Shown: positions 28,196 to 35,493 of the stretch, piece by piece
How the letters are laid out: each line of letters begins with the position of its first letter
Position numbering within the stretch: the first letter of the stretch is position 1
Origin: Planctomycetaceae bacterium
GTDB lineage: Bacteria; Planctomycetota; Planctomycetia; Gemmatales; Gemmataceae
Length of the DNA: 44,427 bases
Direction of reading: 5' to 3'
Assembly: GCA_013823135.1 (NCBI GenBank)
Contig: PNLP01000059.1
Span: 1-44,427 of the forward strand
Program-made: the position numbers and the translations under genes
Notes under the pieces: model-generated
Told to the model about the DNA's origin: nothing
Databases searched by the model: none
What the model saw: the letters and a program-made list of their open reading frames with translations, nothing else

Positions 28196-28496
28196 GGACG
28201 ACGACCCGGCGGCGGGGCTGCTGAACCTGTTCGACATCTGGCTGGTGTTCGCAGTGTCGCTGTTGCTCGCCTTACTGACCTGCACCCATCTGCCCGACCT
28301 GTCGGCCCCGGCCGACGAGGCGACGGTGGTCACGAACCCCGGACAGCCCGACATGGAGATCGTGCGAAAGAAGGGCCGGGAAATCGAAAAGTTGAAGTTG
28401 ACGACCAACCAGATGACCGGCGAGGGGGAGCGGCTCGGCACCGCGTACCGGCTCAAGTCGGGTCAGGTCGTGTATGTGCCGGAGGGCAAAAAGTGA
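28167..28496 (+). CDS. DUF2149 membrane protein (HmuV-like)
   Basis: The 109-residue protein starts at GTG 28167, preceded by GGAGGAA, and overlaps the channel gene by 29 bases; ATG 28182 is an alternative. After an acidic start (DREDDDPAAGLLNLFDIWLVFAV) comes one transmembrane segment (about residues 20-41) and a polar tail ending YRLKSGQVVYVPEGKK, the DUF2149 pattern. The topology recalls ExbD, one helix and an external domain. It probably completes the channel complex with the upstream ExbB-like protein. Confidence 0.9.
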   Translation: MRRKRMWDREDDDPAAGLLNLFDIWLVFAVSLLLALLTCTHLPDLSAPADEATVVTNPGQPDMEIVRKKGREIEKLKLTTNQMTGEGERLGTAYRLKSGQVVYVPEGKK

Positions 28497-28571
28497 CGGC
28501 TGCGAGCCGACCGCGTGACAACACGATGTCGCGTGGCCGGGTTGCCCCCGCCGACATACAACATTTCTTCT

Positions 28572-28747
28572 CGACGGGTTCGCGCTGCCTCGGCGGTGCG
28601 ATGAAAAGGGAAGCCGGTGAGAATCCGGCACAGGGCCGCTGCTGTATTCGGTCAGAGGTTCGGGCACTCTTCGCCACTGTGACGCCCGTCACGGGAAGGC
28701 CGCCCAAACCTCGCCAAGAGCCGTAAGTCAGAAGACCTGCCTGTCGA
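28572..28747 (+). promoter_or_regulatory. Cobalamin (B12) riboswitch
   Basis: Hallmarks in order: GGTGC (28595-28599); GGGAAGCCGGTGAGAATCCGG (about 28608-28627), the conserved core; GCTGCTGT; GCCACTG (about 28673); ACGGGAAGGC (28691-28700); and GTAAGTCAGAAGACCTGCC near the 3' end. P1 forms between TCGACGGG (28571-28578) and CCTGTCGA (28740-28747), with one G-U pair. Adenosyl- or other cobalamin binding should repress the operon that begins at 28883. The switch occupies most of the 386-base gap after DUF2149. Confidence 0.95.
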
Positions 28748-28790
28748 ACGTTGTTCGGTGCCTCGGACCCAGGCGACCGGATCGACAGGC
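28739..28790 (+). promoter_or_regulatory. Expression-platform helix competing with riboswitch P1
   Basis: GCCTGTCGA (28739-28747) is the 3' strand of P1 but is also perfectly complementary to TCGACAGGC (28782-28790). The 9-bp alternative helix is stronger than the 8-bp P1, which has a G-U pair. Ligand would favour P1 and free the downstream strand; without ligand the alternative forms. The effect on termination or on the start at 28883 cannot be read directly. Confidence 0.55.
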
Positions 28791-28882
28791 TATTCGTCTG
28801 CGCCGTCACGCACACCCTGTCCGTCCGTACCTGGCTACCCGCAGGCACCCTTTCGCCCGTCCCGGCGACAAGGAGTTGACCT

Positions 28883-29674
28883 GTGCTTTCCGCTTTCGCG
28901 GCCCGCCGCCGCCCGTACCGCCACGCCTTTACGCTGATCGAGTTGCTGGTCGTCATCGCCATCATCGCGGTGTTGATCGGCCTACTCCTCCCCGCCGTCC
29001 AGAAGGTCCGCGCCGCCGCCGCACGGAGCAGGTGCGCCAACAGCCTCAAGCAACTCGGGCTGGCCCTGCACAACCACGCGGACACCAACGGCGGCAGGTT
29101 CACCGCGTCGTCCGTGAAGTCGTCGCCCACCCTGACGTTCACCGACCTGTACTGGTTCGGGCAGATCACCAACAACACCTCAATGCCGCGTGTCATGGAC
29201 CCGAGCAAGGGTATCCTGGCCCCGTACCTCGAAGGGAACCGGGCCATCGTCCAGTGTCCCAACTTCACCCCCGAACGGATCGCACTGCGGTTTGACATCC
29301 CCGTCGCCAGTTACGCCTACAACGACCAGTTCTCGAACTGGGACGTGGCCGGCGAATCGTTGATCTCGGTGAGCAACCGGCGGGGAACGTCGGCCACCAT
29401 CGCTTTCGCCGACTCGGCCAACGTGCCGTACAGCGCGCCGTTCGACAAGCTGACCGAGAACTGGTACTTGTCGGCCCCATCCCAGGCGTTCCCGAACGTC
29501 CACTTCCGGCACGACGGGATCGCCAACGTGTGCTTCGCGGACGGCCACGTTGAAACCCGCACCCCGGCCATCAACGGCCCGCCGTCGTGGGAGAACCCGA
29601 CCGCTACGGTTCTCCGCAAGAAAGAGGTCATCTGGGACATCGGCACCGACGACACCCTCTTCGGTAAAGACTGA
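28883..29674 (+). CDS. DUF1559 prepilin-like protein 3, first gene of the B12 operon
   Basis: The 263-residue protein starts at GTG 28883 with AAGGAG 9 bases upstream. HAFTLIELLVVIAIIAVLIGLLLPAVQKVRAAAARS is the prepilin-like helix; VHFRHDGIANVCFADGHVETRTP replaces the usual DGSV end. It is shorter than the other DUF1559 copies here. It is the first gene after the B12 riboswitch and the 75-base spacer that follows it is compact, so it is a cobalamin-repressed gene and may help capture corrinoids at the cell surface. That role is inference from regulation. Confidence 0.94.
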   Translation: MLSAFAARRRPYRHAFTLIELLVVIAIIAVLIGLLLPAVQKVRAAAARSRCANSLKQLGLALHNHADTNGGRFTASSVKSSPTLTFTDLYWFGQITNNTSMPRVMDPSKGILAPYLEGNRAIVQCPNFTPERIALRFDIPVASYAYNDQFSNWDVAGESLISVSNRRGTSATIAFADSANVPYSAPFDKLTENWYLSAPSQAFPNVHFRHDGIANVCFADGHVETRTPAINGPPSWENPTATVLRKKEVIWDIGTDDTLFGKD

Positions 29675-29749
29675 TCGGCCCGCTGTGCCGCCGACCGGGC
29701 TGGCCGGTCGGCGGTGAGTTTCCCCCTCACACGCATTTCGGAGTTCCCG

Positions 29750-30277
29750 ATGACCTACACACGACTCCTCGTCCTCACCGCCATGGTCGCCTGCGCCGCA
29801 CTCGCCCGCTTGATCCCGCACCCGCCGAATTTCACGCCGGTGGGCGCGATGGCGATCTTCGGCGGGGCATGCCTCGCCGACCGCCGTCTGGCACTCCTGG
29901 TCCCACTCACGGCCCTGTTCCTGAGCGACCTCTTCCTCGGCCTGCACGTTCTGATCCCGGTGGTGTATGGCAGTTTCGGGCTGAACGTCCTCCTGGGCCG
30001 GTGGCTGCGGACCCGCCGCACCGTCCTCTCGACGGCGACGGTTGTGTTGCTCGGGTCGGTCCAGTTCTTCGTGGTCACCAACTTCGCGTGCTGGCTGCTC
30101 TACTACCCGCCCAACGTCGAGGGGTTCACGGCATGCTACGTCGCGGCCATCCCGTTCTTCCAGAATACCCTCCTGGGCGATGCTATCTTCGCCACGGCCT
30201 TGTTCGGTACGTTGGCCGTGGCCGAACGTGGGTTCCCCTTCCTCCGCGAGTCGGCCCCGACCGCCGTCACCGCGTGA
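29750..30277 (+). CDS. DUF6580-type membrane protein, candidate corrinoid transporter component
   Basis: The 175-residue protein starts at ATG 29750. Five or so hydrophobic segments are visible (LLVLTAMVACAALARL, GAMAIFGGACL, LALLVPLTALFLSDLFLGL, VVLLGSVQFFVVTNFACWLLYY, AIFATALFGTLAV). The PNFTPVGAMAIFGG start and SDLFLGLH segment are typical of the DUF6580 family, whose size and layout resemble ECF-transporter S components. It sits in the riboswitch operon before the corrinoid-binding protein. No BtuC, BtuD or ECF ATPase is in the window, so transport of cobalamin or its precursors is a prediction. Confidence 0.85.
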   Translation: MTYTRLLVLTAMVACAALARLIPHPPNFTPVGAMAIFGGACLADRRLALLVPLTALFLSDLFLGLHVLIPVVYGSFGLNVLLGRWLRTRRTVLSTATVVLLGSVQFFVVTNFACWLLYYPPNVEGFTACYVAAIPFFQNTLLGDAIFATALFGTLAVAERGFPFLRESAPTAVTA

Positions 30278-30298
30278 TGGCCTTACTGGAGGTGAGGA

Positions 30299-31246
30299 AT
30301 GCGAATCGTATCCCTGCTGCCGAGTGCGACCGAAATCGTGTGCGAACTCGGCCTGGGTAACGACCTCGTCGGCGTCACCCACGAATGCGACCACCCGCAT
30401 TTCGTGGCGAACCTGCCGAAGGTCACCCGGACACTCATCCCGCACGACGCCAGCAGCCGCCACATCGACGCCCTGGTGCGGGAGCGGCTGAAGACGCAGC
30501 GGGCGCTGTACACCCTCGACATGGTCACATTGGGGCGGCTGGCCCCGGACCTGATCGTCACGCAGGCGTTGTGCGACGTGTGCGCCGTCGCCGAGGCCGA
30601 AGTGACCGCCGCCGCCTGTTCGCTGCCGAGACGGCCAAACGTCATCAACCTCGAACCGATGTCGCTCGAAGACGTATTTAACACGCTCCGGGCGGTGGGC
30701 GTGGCAGCGGGGGTGCCGGGGCGGGCCGAGGTCGTCGTGTCGGACCTGCGGCGACGAATCGACGCCGTCGCCGCCCGCTCCGAACGGATAGTCGACCGTC
30801 CGTGTGTCGTTTTACTGGAGTGGTTGGACCCGCCGTTCAGTTGCGGGCACTGGTCGCCGGAGCTGGTCCGGTTGGCCGGCGGCGATGAGGTGATCGGGCG
30901 GGCGGGGCAACCGTCGCGGACACTGACGTGGGAGGAAGTCGTGGACGCCCGTCCGGACGTTCTCTTCGTCGCGTGCTGCGGCTTCTCGCTGCAACGCACT
31001 CTGGTCGATGTCGCTGGCATCACGGCCCGCACCGGCTGGGCGAACCTGCCCGCCGTGCGGGCGGGTCGGGTGTATGTGACGGACGGGAATGCCTACTTCA
31101 GCCGACCGGGGCCGCGTCTGGTGGACAGTCTGGAGATTCTCGCACACGCCCTCCACCCGGACCTTCACCCGCTCCCGCAGGTGCTGTCTGCCGCCATGCG
31201 GCTGATGCCCGCCGAACTCGGCGCGGGCAAGGTGGTGGGTGCATGA
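30299..31246 (+). CDS. BtuF-like corrinoid-binding protein without signal peptide
   Basis: The 315-residue protein starts at ATG 30299 after a strong GGAGGTGAGG site. RIVSLLPSATEIVCELGLGNDLVGVTHECDHP and the later WEEVVDARPDVLFVACCGF mark the periplasmic-binding-protein-2 fold of the BtuF group. There is no signal peptide or lipobox, so it would stay in the cytoplasm, unlike classic BtuF. Several bacterial lineages have such leaderless corrinoid-binding proteins beside salvage genes. It overlaps the next gene by 4 bases (ATGA). Confidence 0.92.
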   Translation: MRIVSLLPSATEIVCELGLGNDLVGVTHECDHPHFVANLPKVTRTLIPHDASSRHIDALVRERLKTQRALYTLDMVTLGRLAPDLIVTQALCDVCAVAEAEVTAAACSLPRRPNVINLEPMSLEDVFNTLRAVGVAAGVPGRAEVVVSDLRRRIDAVAARSERIVDRPCVVLLEWLDPPFSCGHWSPELVRLAGGDEVIGRAGQPSRTLTWEEVVDARPDVLFVACCGFSLQRTLVDVAGITARTGWANLPAVRAGRVYVTDGNAYFSRPGPRLVDSLEILAHALHPDLHPLPQVLSAAMRLMPAELGAGKVVGA

Positions 31247-31926
31247 AGCCCAAAGTGTTACTGTCGTGGAGTTCGGGTAAGGACTCGGCCTGGACGCTGC
31301 ACGCCCTGCGACGAGGCGGAAATGTCGAAGTCGTTGGACTTGTGACGACGTTCAATGAGGCGTTCGGGCGGGTCGCCATGCACGGGGTGCGGACCGAACT
31401 TGTGCAGGCCCAGGCCGCCGCCGCTGGGCTGCCGCTGTGGTCGGTGCCGCTGCCCTGGCCCTGCTCGAATGACGAGTATGAGACCCGGATGCACGCCGTG
31501 ATCGAGAAAGCCCGCTCGGCGGGCATCACGGCGTTCGCGTTCGGCGATCTGTTCCTCGAAGACATCCGAGCCTACCGCGTGCGGCAACTTGCCGGCACCG
31601 GGATCGAACCGCTGTTTCCGGTCTGGGGGACGCCTGCTGACACTCCGGCGCTGGCCCGCGCAATAATGGCAGCCGGGTTCCAGGCTACCCTGTCGTGCGT
31701 CGATCCCCGGCACCTGTCCCCAACCTTCGCGGGCCGGGCGTTCGACCTGGTACTGCTCGCCGACCTCCCGACCGGAGTCGATCCGTGCGGGGAGAACGGG
31801 GAGTTTCACACCTTCTGCCACGCCGGGCCGGTGTTCGCCCACCCGATCTCGGCGCGGGCTGGGGACGTGGTCGAGCGGGACGGGTTCGTCTTTGCCGACC
31901 TGCTGCCGGAGGAAGGAGGAAGCTGA
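31243..31926 (+). CDS. DUF71/COG2102 PP-loop ATP pyrophosphatase (B12-salvage type)
   Basis: The 227-residue protein starts at ATG 31243 in an ATGA overlap. VLLSWSSGKDSAWTLHAL (residues 5-22) is the PP-loop SGKDS motif; GDLFLEDIRAYR and TLSCVDPRHL are typical of the diphthine-ammonia-ligase-like family. Archaeal and eukaryotic members amidate diphthine; bacterial members next to B12 genes have been proposed, by comparative genomics, to act in B12 salvage. Its position between a corrinoid-binding protein and cobT supports the second group. The reaction is unproven. Confidence 0.9.
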   Translation: MKPKVLLSWSSGKDSAWTLHALRRGGNVEVVGLVTTFNEAFGRVAMHGVRTELVQAQAAAAGLPLWSVPLPWPCSNDEYETRMHAVIEKARSAGITAFAFGDLFLEDIRAYRVRQLAGTGIEPLFPVWGTPADTPALARAIMAAGFQATLSCVDPRHLSPTFAGRAFDLVLLADLPTGVDPCGENGEFHTFCHAGPVFAHPISARAGDVVERDGFVFADLLPEEGGS

Positions 31927-32129
31927 TGAGCGATCCAGGGACAAGGCTGATCGAGGGGATCGACTACACCGTCGAGGACGGCAAGTGGGTGTTCACCGCC
32001 ACATACCACCAGAAGCGCGGATTTTGTTGCGAAAACGTCTGTCTGCACTGCCCGTTCGGGAACTCGCCCACCGACCGCGAGCCGGTGGCGAACGCGAGTG
32101 TCCCTTGCACGAATCGGGGATCGGAATGA
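31926..32129 (+). CDS. DUF5522 small cysteine-rich protein
   Basis: The 67-residue protein starts at ATG 31926, overlapping the DUF71 stop by one base, and its own stop overlaps the cobT start (ATGA). The core YTVEDGKWVFTATYHQKRGFCCENVCLHCPFG contains a CC-x3-C-x2-C cluster (residues about 33-40) suited to bind a metal. This matches the small DUF5522 family. Its tight coupling to DUF71 and cobT suggests a role in corrinoid salvage; the chemistry is unknown. Confidence 0.85.
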   Translation: MSDPGTRLIEGIDYTVEDGKWVFTATYHQKRGFCCENVCLHCPFGNSPTDREPVANASVPCTNRGSE

Positions 32130-33145
32130 CCCCACACCTTGTTCTCGAGCATCTGGACTCCCTGGTCAAACCGCCGGGCAGTCTTGGGCGTCTGGAAGAC
32201 CTCGCCGTCCGGTTGTGCGTGATCCAGCAGACGCTGGCCCCGCGAACGACGCCACGGCGGGTCGTACTGTTCGCCGCCGACCACGGCGTCGTGGCCGAGG
32301 GCGTGACCGCGTGGCCCGCCGAGATCACCCGCCTGATGGTGGCCGCCATCGTGTCGGGCGGCGCGGCCAGCAGCGTCCTGGCGGCGTCAACCGGGACCGA
32401 CCTTCGCCTGATCGACGTGGGGGTGGCCGGACCGGGGCTGCCGGACGGGCCGGCCCACCTGTGCCGGAAGGTGCGATTCGGGTCGCGGAACCTCGCACAA
32501 GAGCCGGCCCTGACGGTGGAAGAGTTCCGCGAGGCCGTGGCGGTTGGAGAGGAACAGGCGGCGGACGCCGTCGCGGGTGGGGTGGCCCTGGTCGCGGCGG
32601 GCGAGATGGGCATTGGCAACAGTACGCCCGCCAGTTGCCTGACCGCACTCCTCACCGGGTCGCCCGCCGAGGCGGTGGTCGGCCCCGGAGCGGGGGCCGG
32701 CGAAGAGGTGCTGGTTCGCAAGCGGCGGGTGGTCGCCGCCAAAGTCGCCAGCGAGAGCCACTACCTCGCCGACGAGCCCGAAACGACTATCGCCTCGGTG
32801 TGCGGACTGGAGATCGCGGCGATGGCCGGCTTCTACCGCCGGGCGTCGGCATCGGGCCTGACGGTCGTCCTCGACGGGTTCATCGCCACGGCGGCGGCCC
32901 TGGTCGCGGAGCGACTCTGGCCCGGCACCGCACGGTCGATGATCGCCGCCCACCTGTCCGCCGAACCCGGCCACGCGGCGGCCCTCGCGCACCTCGGCCT
33001 GAAACCGGCCCTGGACAACTGGGGGATGCGGCTCGGCGAGGGGACCGGGGCACTTCTGTTGATGCCGATTCTTGATGCCGCTGCGGCCATCGTCACCCGC
33101 ATGGCCACCCTCGACCGAGCCGGGATACGCACCGATGGGCCTTAG
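32126..33145 (+). CDS. cobT: Nicotinate-nucleotide:DMB phosphoribosyltransferase
   Basis: The 339-residue protein starts at ATG 32126 within an ATGA overlap. KPPGSLGRLEDLAVRL (residues about 13-28), LFAADHGVVAEGVTAWP, GEMGIGNSTPASCLTALLTG and LGEGTGALLLMPILDAA are CobT landmarks, including the late catalytic glutamate. It makes alpha-ribazole phosphate from dimethylbenzimidazole and nicotinate mononucleotide for the lower loop of cobalamin, in the cytoplasm. Length is normal. The gene overlaps cobS by 11 bases. Confidence 0.97.
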   Translation: MTPHLVLEHLDSLVKPPGSLGRLEDLAVRLCVIQQTLAPRTTPRRVVLFAADHGVVAEGVTAWPAEITRLMVAAIVSGGAASSVLAASTGTDLRLIDVGVAGPGLPDGPAHLCRKVRFGSRNLAQEPALTVEEFREAVAVGEEQAADAVAGGVALVAAGEMGIGNSTPASCLTALLTGSPAEAVVGPGAGAGEEVLVRKRRVVAAKVASESHYLADEPETTIASVCGLEIAAMAGFYRRASASGLTVVLDGFIATAAALVAERLWPGTARSMIAAHLSAEPGHAAALAHLGLKPALDNWGMRLGEGTGALLLMPILDAAAAIVTRMATLDRAGIRTDGP

Positions 33146-33911
33146 CCGCCAGTTCCACGCCGCGATCACCGCCGTCCAGTTCCTGACCCGCGTGCCGCTG
33201 CCCGGCGGGATGAACCGGCCCGACCCGGATCGCACGCTGCTGCGGTCGGCGGTCGTGTACTTCCCGCTCGTCGGTGGGCTGGTCGGGGCGTTCACCGGCG
33301 GGGTCGTGTGGGCGGCGTTGCTCGTCTGGCCGCCGGCCGTCGCCGTCGCCCTCGGGCTGGTGGCCGAGGCGCTCTTGACCGGGGCGTTCCACGAAGATGC
33401 TGTGGCCGACTGTTGCGACGCCTTCGGTGGCGGGTGGACCCGGGACGACGTGATGCGGATCATGAAGGACAGCCGGGTCGGCAGTTTCGGGGCACTGGGG
33501 CTGACGCTGGCGGTGCTGCTGCGAGGCGGGTGTTTGCTCACGATCCCTGCCGAGGAGGTGGTGGCGACCGTCGCGGCGTCGGCGGCGGTCGGGCGGTGGG
33601 CGATTCTGCTGTTGATGGCCATATGCCCGCCGGTCCAGAACCGCGAGGGGTTGGCAAAGGACGTGGGGGAGCAAATCGGGTGGCGGGAACTGGCGGCCGG
33701 CTCGATCCTGGCCCTGCCGGGGGCGGCGTTCGGATCGGCGACACTGCTCCGCACCGGTCTCGGCGTGGTCGCGGTTGCGATCATGATTGTCACCTGGGCC
33801 GGCTACGTCCGCCGGCGGATCGGCGGGGTGACCGGGGACTGCCTGGGCTGCGGGTGCTACCTCGGTCAGTGCGTCTTCTTGCTCGCGTCGACCGCCGGTG
33901 GTGGGCGATGA
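33135..33911 (+). CDS. cobS: Cobalamin synthase (adenosylcobinamide-GDP ribazoletransferase)
   Basis: The 258-residue protein starts at ATG 33135. Multiple hydrophobic segments and the motifs FHEDAVADCCDAFGGG (residues about 91-106) and MKDSRVGSFGALGL identify CobS, an integral membrane enzyme that joins adenosylcobinamide-GDP to alpha-ribazole (or its phosphate). Acidic residues in the first motif bind magnesium. It overlaps cobT and the phosphatase gene (ATGA), so the three last steps are coupled. CobU and CobA genes are not in the window. Confidence 0.97.
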   Translation: MGLSRQFHAAITAVQFLTRVPLPGGMNRPDPDRTLLRSAVVYFPLVGGLVGAFTGGVVWAALLVWPPAVAVALGLVAEALLTGAFHEDAVADCCDAFGGGWTRDDVMRIMKDSRVGSFGALGLTLAVLLRGGCLLTIPAEEVVATVAASAAVGRWAILLLMAICPPVQNREGLAKDVGEQIGWRELAAGSILALPGAAFGSATLLRTGLGVVAVAIMIVTWAGYVRRRIGGVTGDCLGCGCYLGQCVFLLASTAGGGR

Positions 33912-34504
33912 GCCGGCAGATACTCCTCGTCCGCCACCCGCCCGTGGCGGACTCGCTCAGGGGGGTCTGCTACGGCAGCAGCGACGTGCCGCTTGCGTAC
34001 GACGGCCGGACACGCATTCAAGAGATTGTCGCCGGGGTGTTGGCGCACACGCCGATCACCCACCTCGTCCACAGTGGACAGGCCCGGTGCGCCGCCGTCG
34101 CTGATGCGGTGGCCGCGAAGTCCGGCGTCACCCCCGTGGCCGACACCCGACTGCGTGAGCGATGCTTCGGGGCGTGGGAATTACGCCTCTGGGACGACAT
34201 CCACGCCGAGACAGGAGACGCCATGATGGGCATGGTGACCGCCCCCGGAGTATGGTGTCCGCCCGGCGGCGAGACGACGCTTGGGTTGCGCGACCGCGTC
34301 TTGAGTTGGTACGCCCACCTGCCGCCGACGGGCAGGATCGTCGTCGTCACGCACGGCGGCCCGATTGCGGCTCTCCTGGGGACGCTTGGCGGACTGCCGG
34401 TGGATCAGTGGCCCGGCCTCGTCCCGGCCTGCGGCCAGATCGTGCGGCTCCCGGTCGCTACAGTCCAGCCACCCTCGTGCCCGCGTGCCCGTGGTCGGTC
34501 GTGA
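33908..34504 (+). CDS. cobC: CobC-type histidine phosphatase
   Basis: The 198-residue protein starts at ATG 33908. ILLVRHPPVADSLRGVCYGSSDVPL has the Arg-His of the phosphoglycerate-mutase superfamily (RHP in place of RHG); LRERCFGAWELRLWDDI and VVVTHGGPIAALLG supply the other catalytic residues. The family removes the phosphate from alpha-ribazole phosphate or adenosylcobalamin phosphate. Being last in the riboswitch operon next to cobS fits this. The tail after residue 180 is basic and probably disordered. Confidence 0.92.
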   Translation: MSRQILLVRHPPVADSLRGVCYGSSDVPLAYDGRTRIQEIVAGVLAHTPITHLVHSGQARCAAVADAVAAKSGVTPVADTRLRERCFGAWELRLWDDIHAETGDAMMGMVTAPGVWCPPGGETTLGLRDRVLSWYAHLPPTGRIVVVTHGGPIAALLGTLGGLPVDQWPGLVPACGQIVRLPVATVQPPSCPRARGRS

Positions 34505-34721
34505 TGATCCTCGTCCTGCGGGTTCTGATGACGCCTCAGGAATGAAGTTGCGGTATCCCGCGTACTGGTGTGCAATAATAGAAGTGTGGAGAACCGGTCG
34601 AGTGCGAGATGGCATCAACCACGCGAGCGACTTCGACCGAGGGGCTCACGACGCGGACCAAGACCGCCCTTTCCAGTCGCTCGTACCACGTCGCAGAGAT
34701 TCCTGTGCGGGAGGTTCCCAA

Positions 34722-35162
34722 ATGCCTGCCGACTTCTTCATTGATATTCGGCTTGGGGTGGTTTTCTCCAAGGCCACTGGTGTGTTCGATTCGGCCGATG
34801 CCATGGATCACATGGGTCGGTTACAGAACCATCCGGACTTCCGGCCGGACTTCAATCAACTCTTTGATTTTCGTGATGTCAACACCGTGATGCTGTCAGC
34901 CGGAGAAGTCAGGCAACTTGCCAAGCAGTCGATTTTTAGTGTGAGTTCGCACCGAGCGTTTGTGGTCCCGGGCGATTTGGAGTTCGGGCTCGCTCGCATG
35001 TTCGGGACGTACCGAGATTTGGAGGGCGAGTCTGGGATCGTGAGTTTCCGACTGATGGGAAAAGCACTCGCATGGCTTTCGCTCTCAGTGGAGCCCGAGC
35101 CGAGCATGTTCGCCAAACTCTACACGACCGCGACGGAAGCCGCTCAAGGGACTTCGAGTTGA
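34722..35162 (+). CDS. Small protein of unknown function, STAS/SpoIIAA-like in size
   Basis: The 146-residue protein starts at ATG 34722, with GGGAGG 8 bases upstream. An alternating pattern of strands and helices (FFIDIRLGVVFSKATGVFDSADAMDHM, NQLFDFRDVNTVMLSAGEVRQLA, RAFVVPGDLEFGLARMFGTYRDLE) resembles SpoIIAA/STAS-like folds, but no phosphorylatable serine motif is recognised. There is no signal peptide. It is separated by about 217 bases from cobC, a stretch with no clear gene, and is probably not in the B12 operon. Confidence 0.8.
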   Translation: MPADFFIDIRLGVVFSKATGVFDSADAMDHMGRLQNHPDFRPDFNQLFDFRDVNTVMLSAGEVRQLAKQSIFSVSSHRAFVVPGDLEFGLARMFGTYRDLEGESGIVSFRLMGKALAWLSLSVEPEPSMFAKLYTTATEAAQGTSS

Positions 35163-35493
35163 GGGGCCGTGCGTGATCGGGATGGCCGGGCGCGATCATG
35201 GGAGAAGGGACATTACCCCCAACTTCGACGCCCGGCCTTTCGGCAGCAAGGAAGGTCCGCCGACCCGATTCGGGGTATGCCGCGACTGGCCGCCCGGGTC
35301 AAGAGAGATCGGGATTGACAGAAAATCGGCTCGTGGGAATCCACATATGAGCAGGGCAGGCAACTCATTCTTGGGCTGTCGTGGTCTCCATCAGAACGAA
35401 AACCACTTCTTGCGAAGCACGAGGCATGTTGGAGGACAGCACCCGTCGCGGCTCCCGCCGCGTTGATTGCGAGGACACCAGGGGGCAATCGGC
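35163..35493. other. Convergent spacer with long-loop hairpin
   Basis: No gene is supported here. GGCCGGGCG (35184-35192) is complementary to CGCCCGGCC (35229-35237), which is followed by TTT, and could serve as a terminator between the two converging genes despite its 36-base loop. Confidence 0.3.

Noticed and set aside
29180..30463. 427-codon minus-strand frame across three plus-strand genes
   Set aside because: It runs opposite DUF1559, DUF6580 and the BtuF-like gene, all well supported, and has no recognisable domain.
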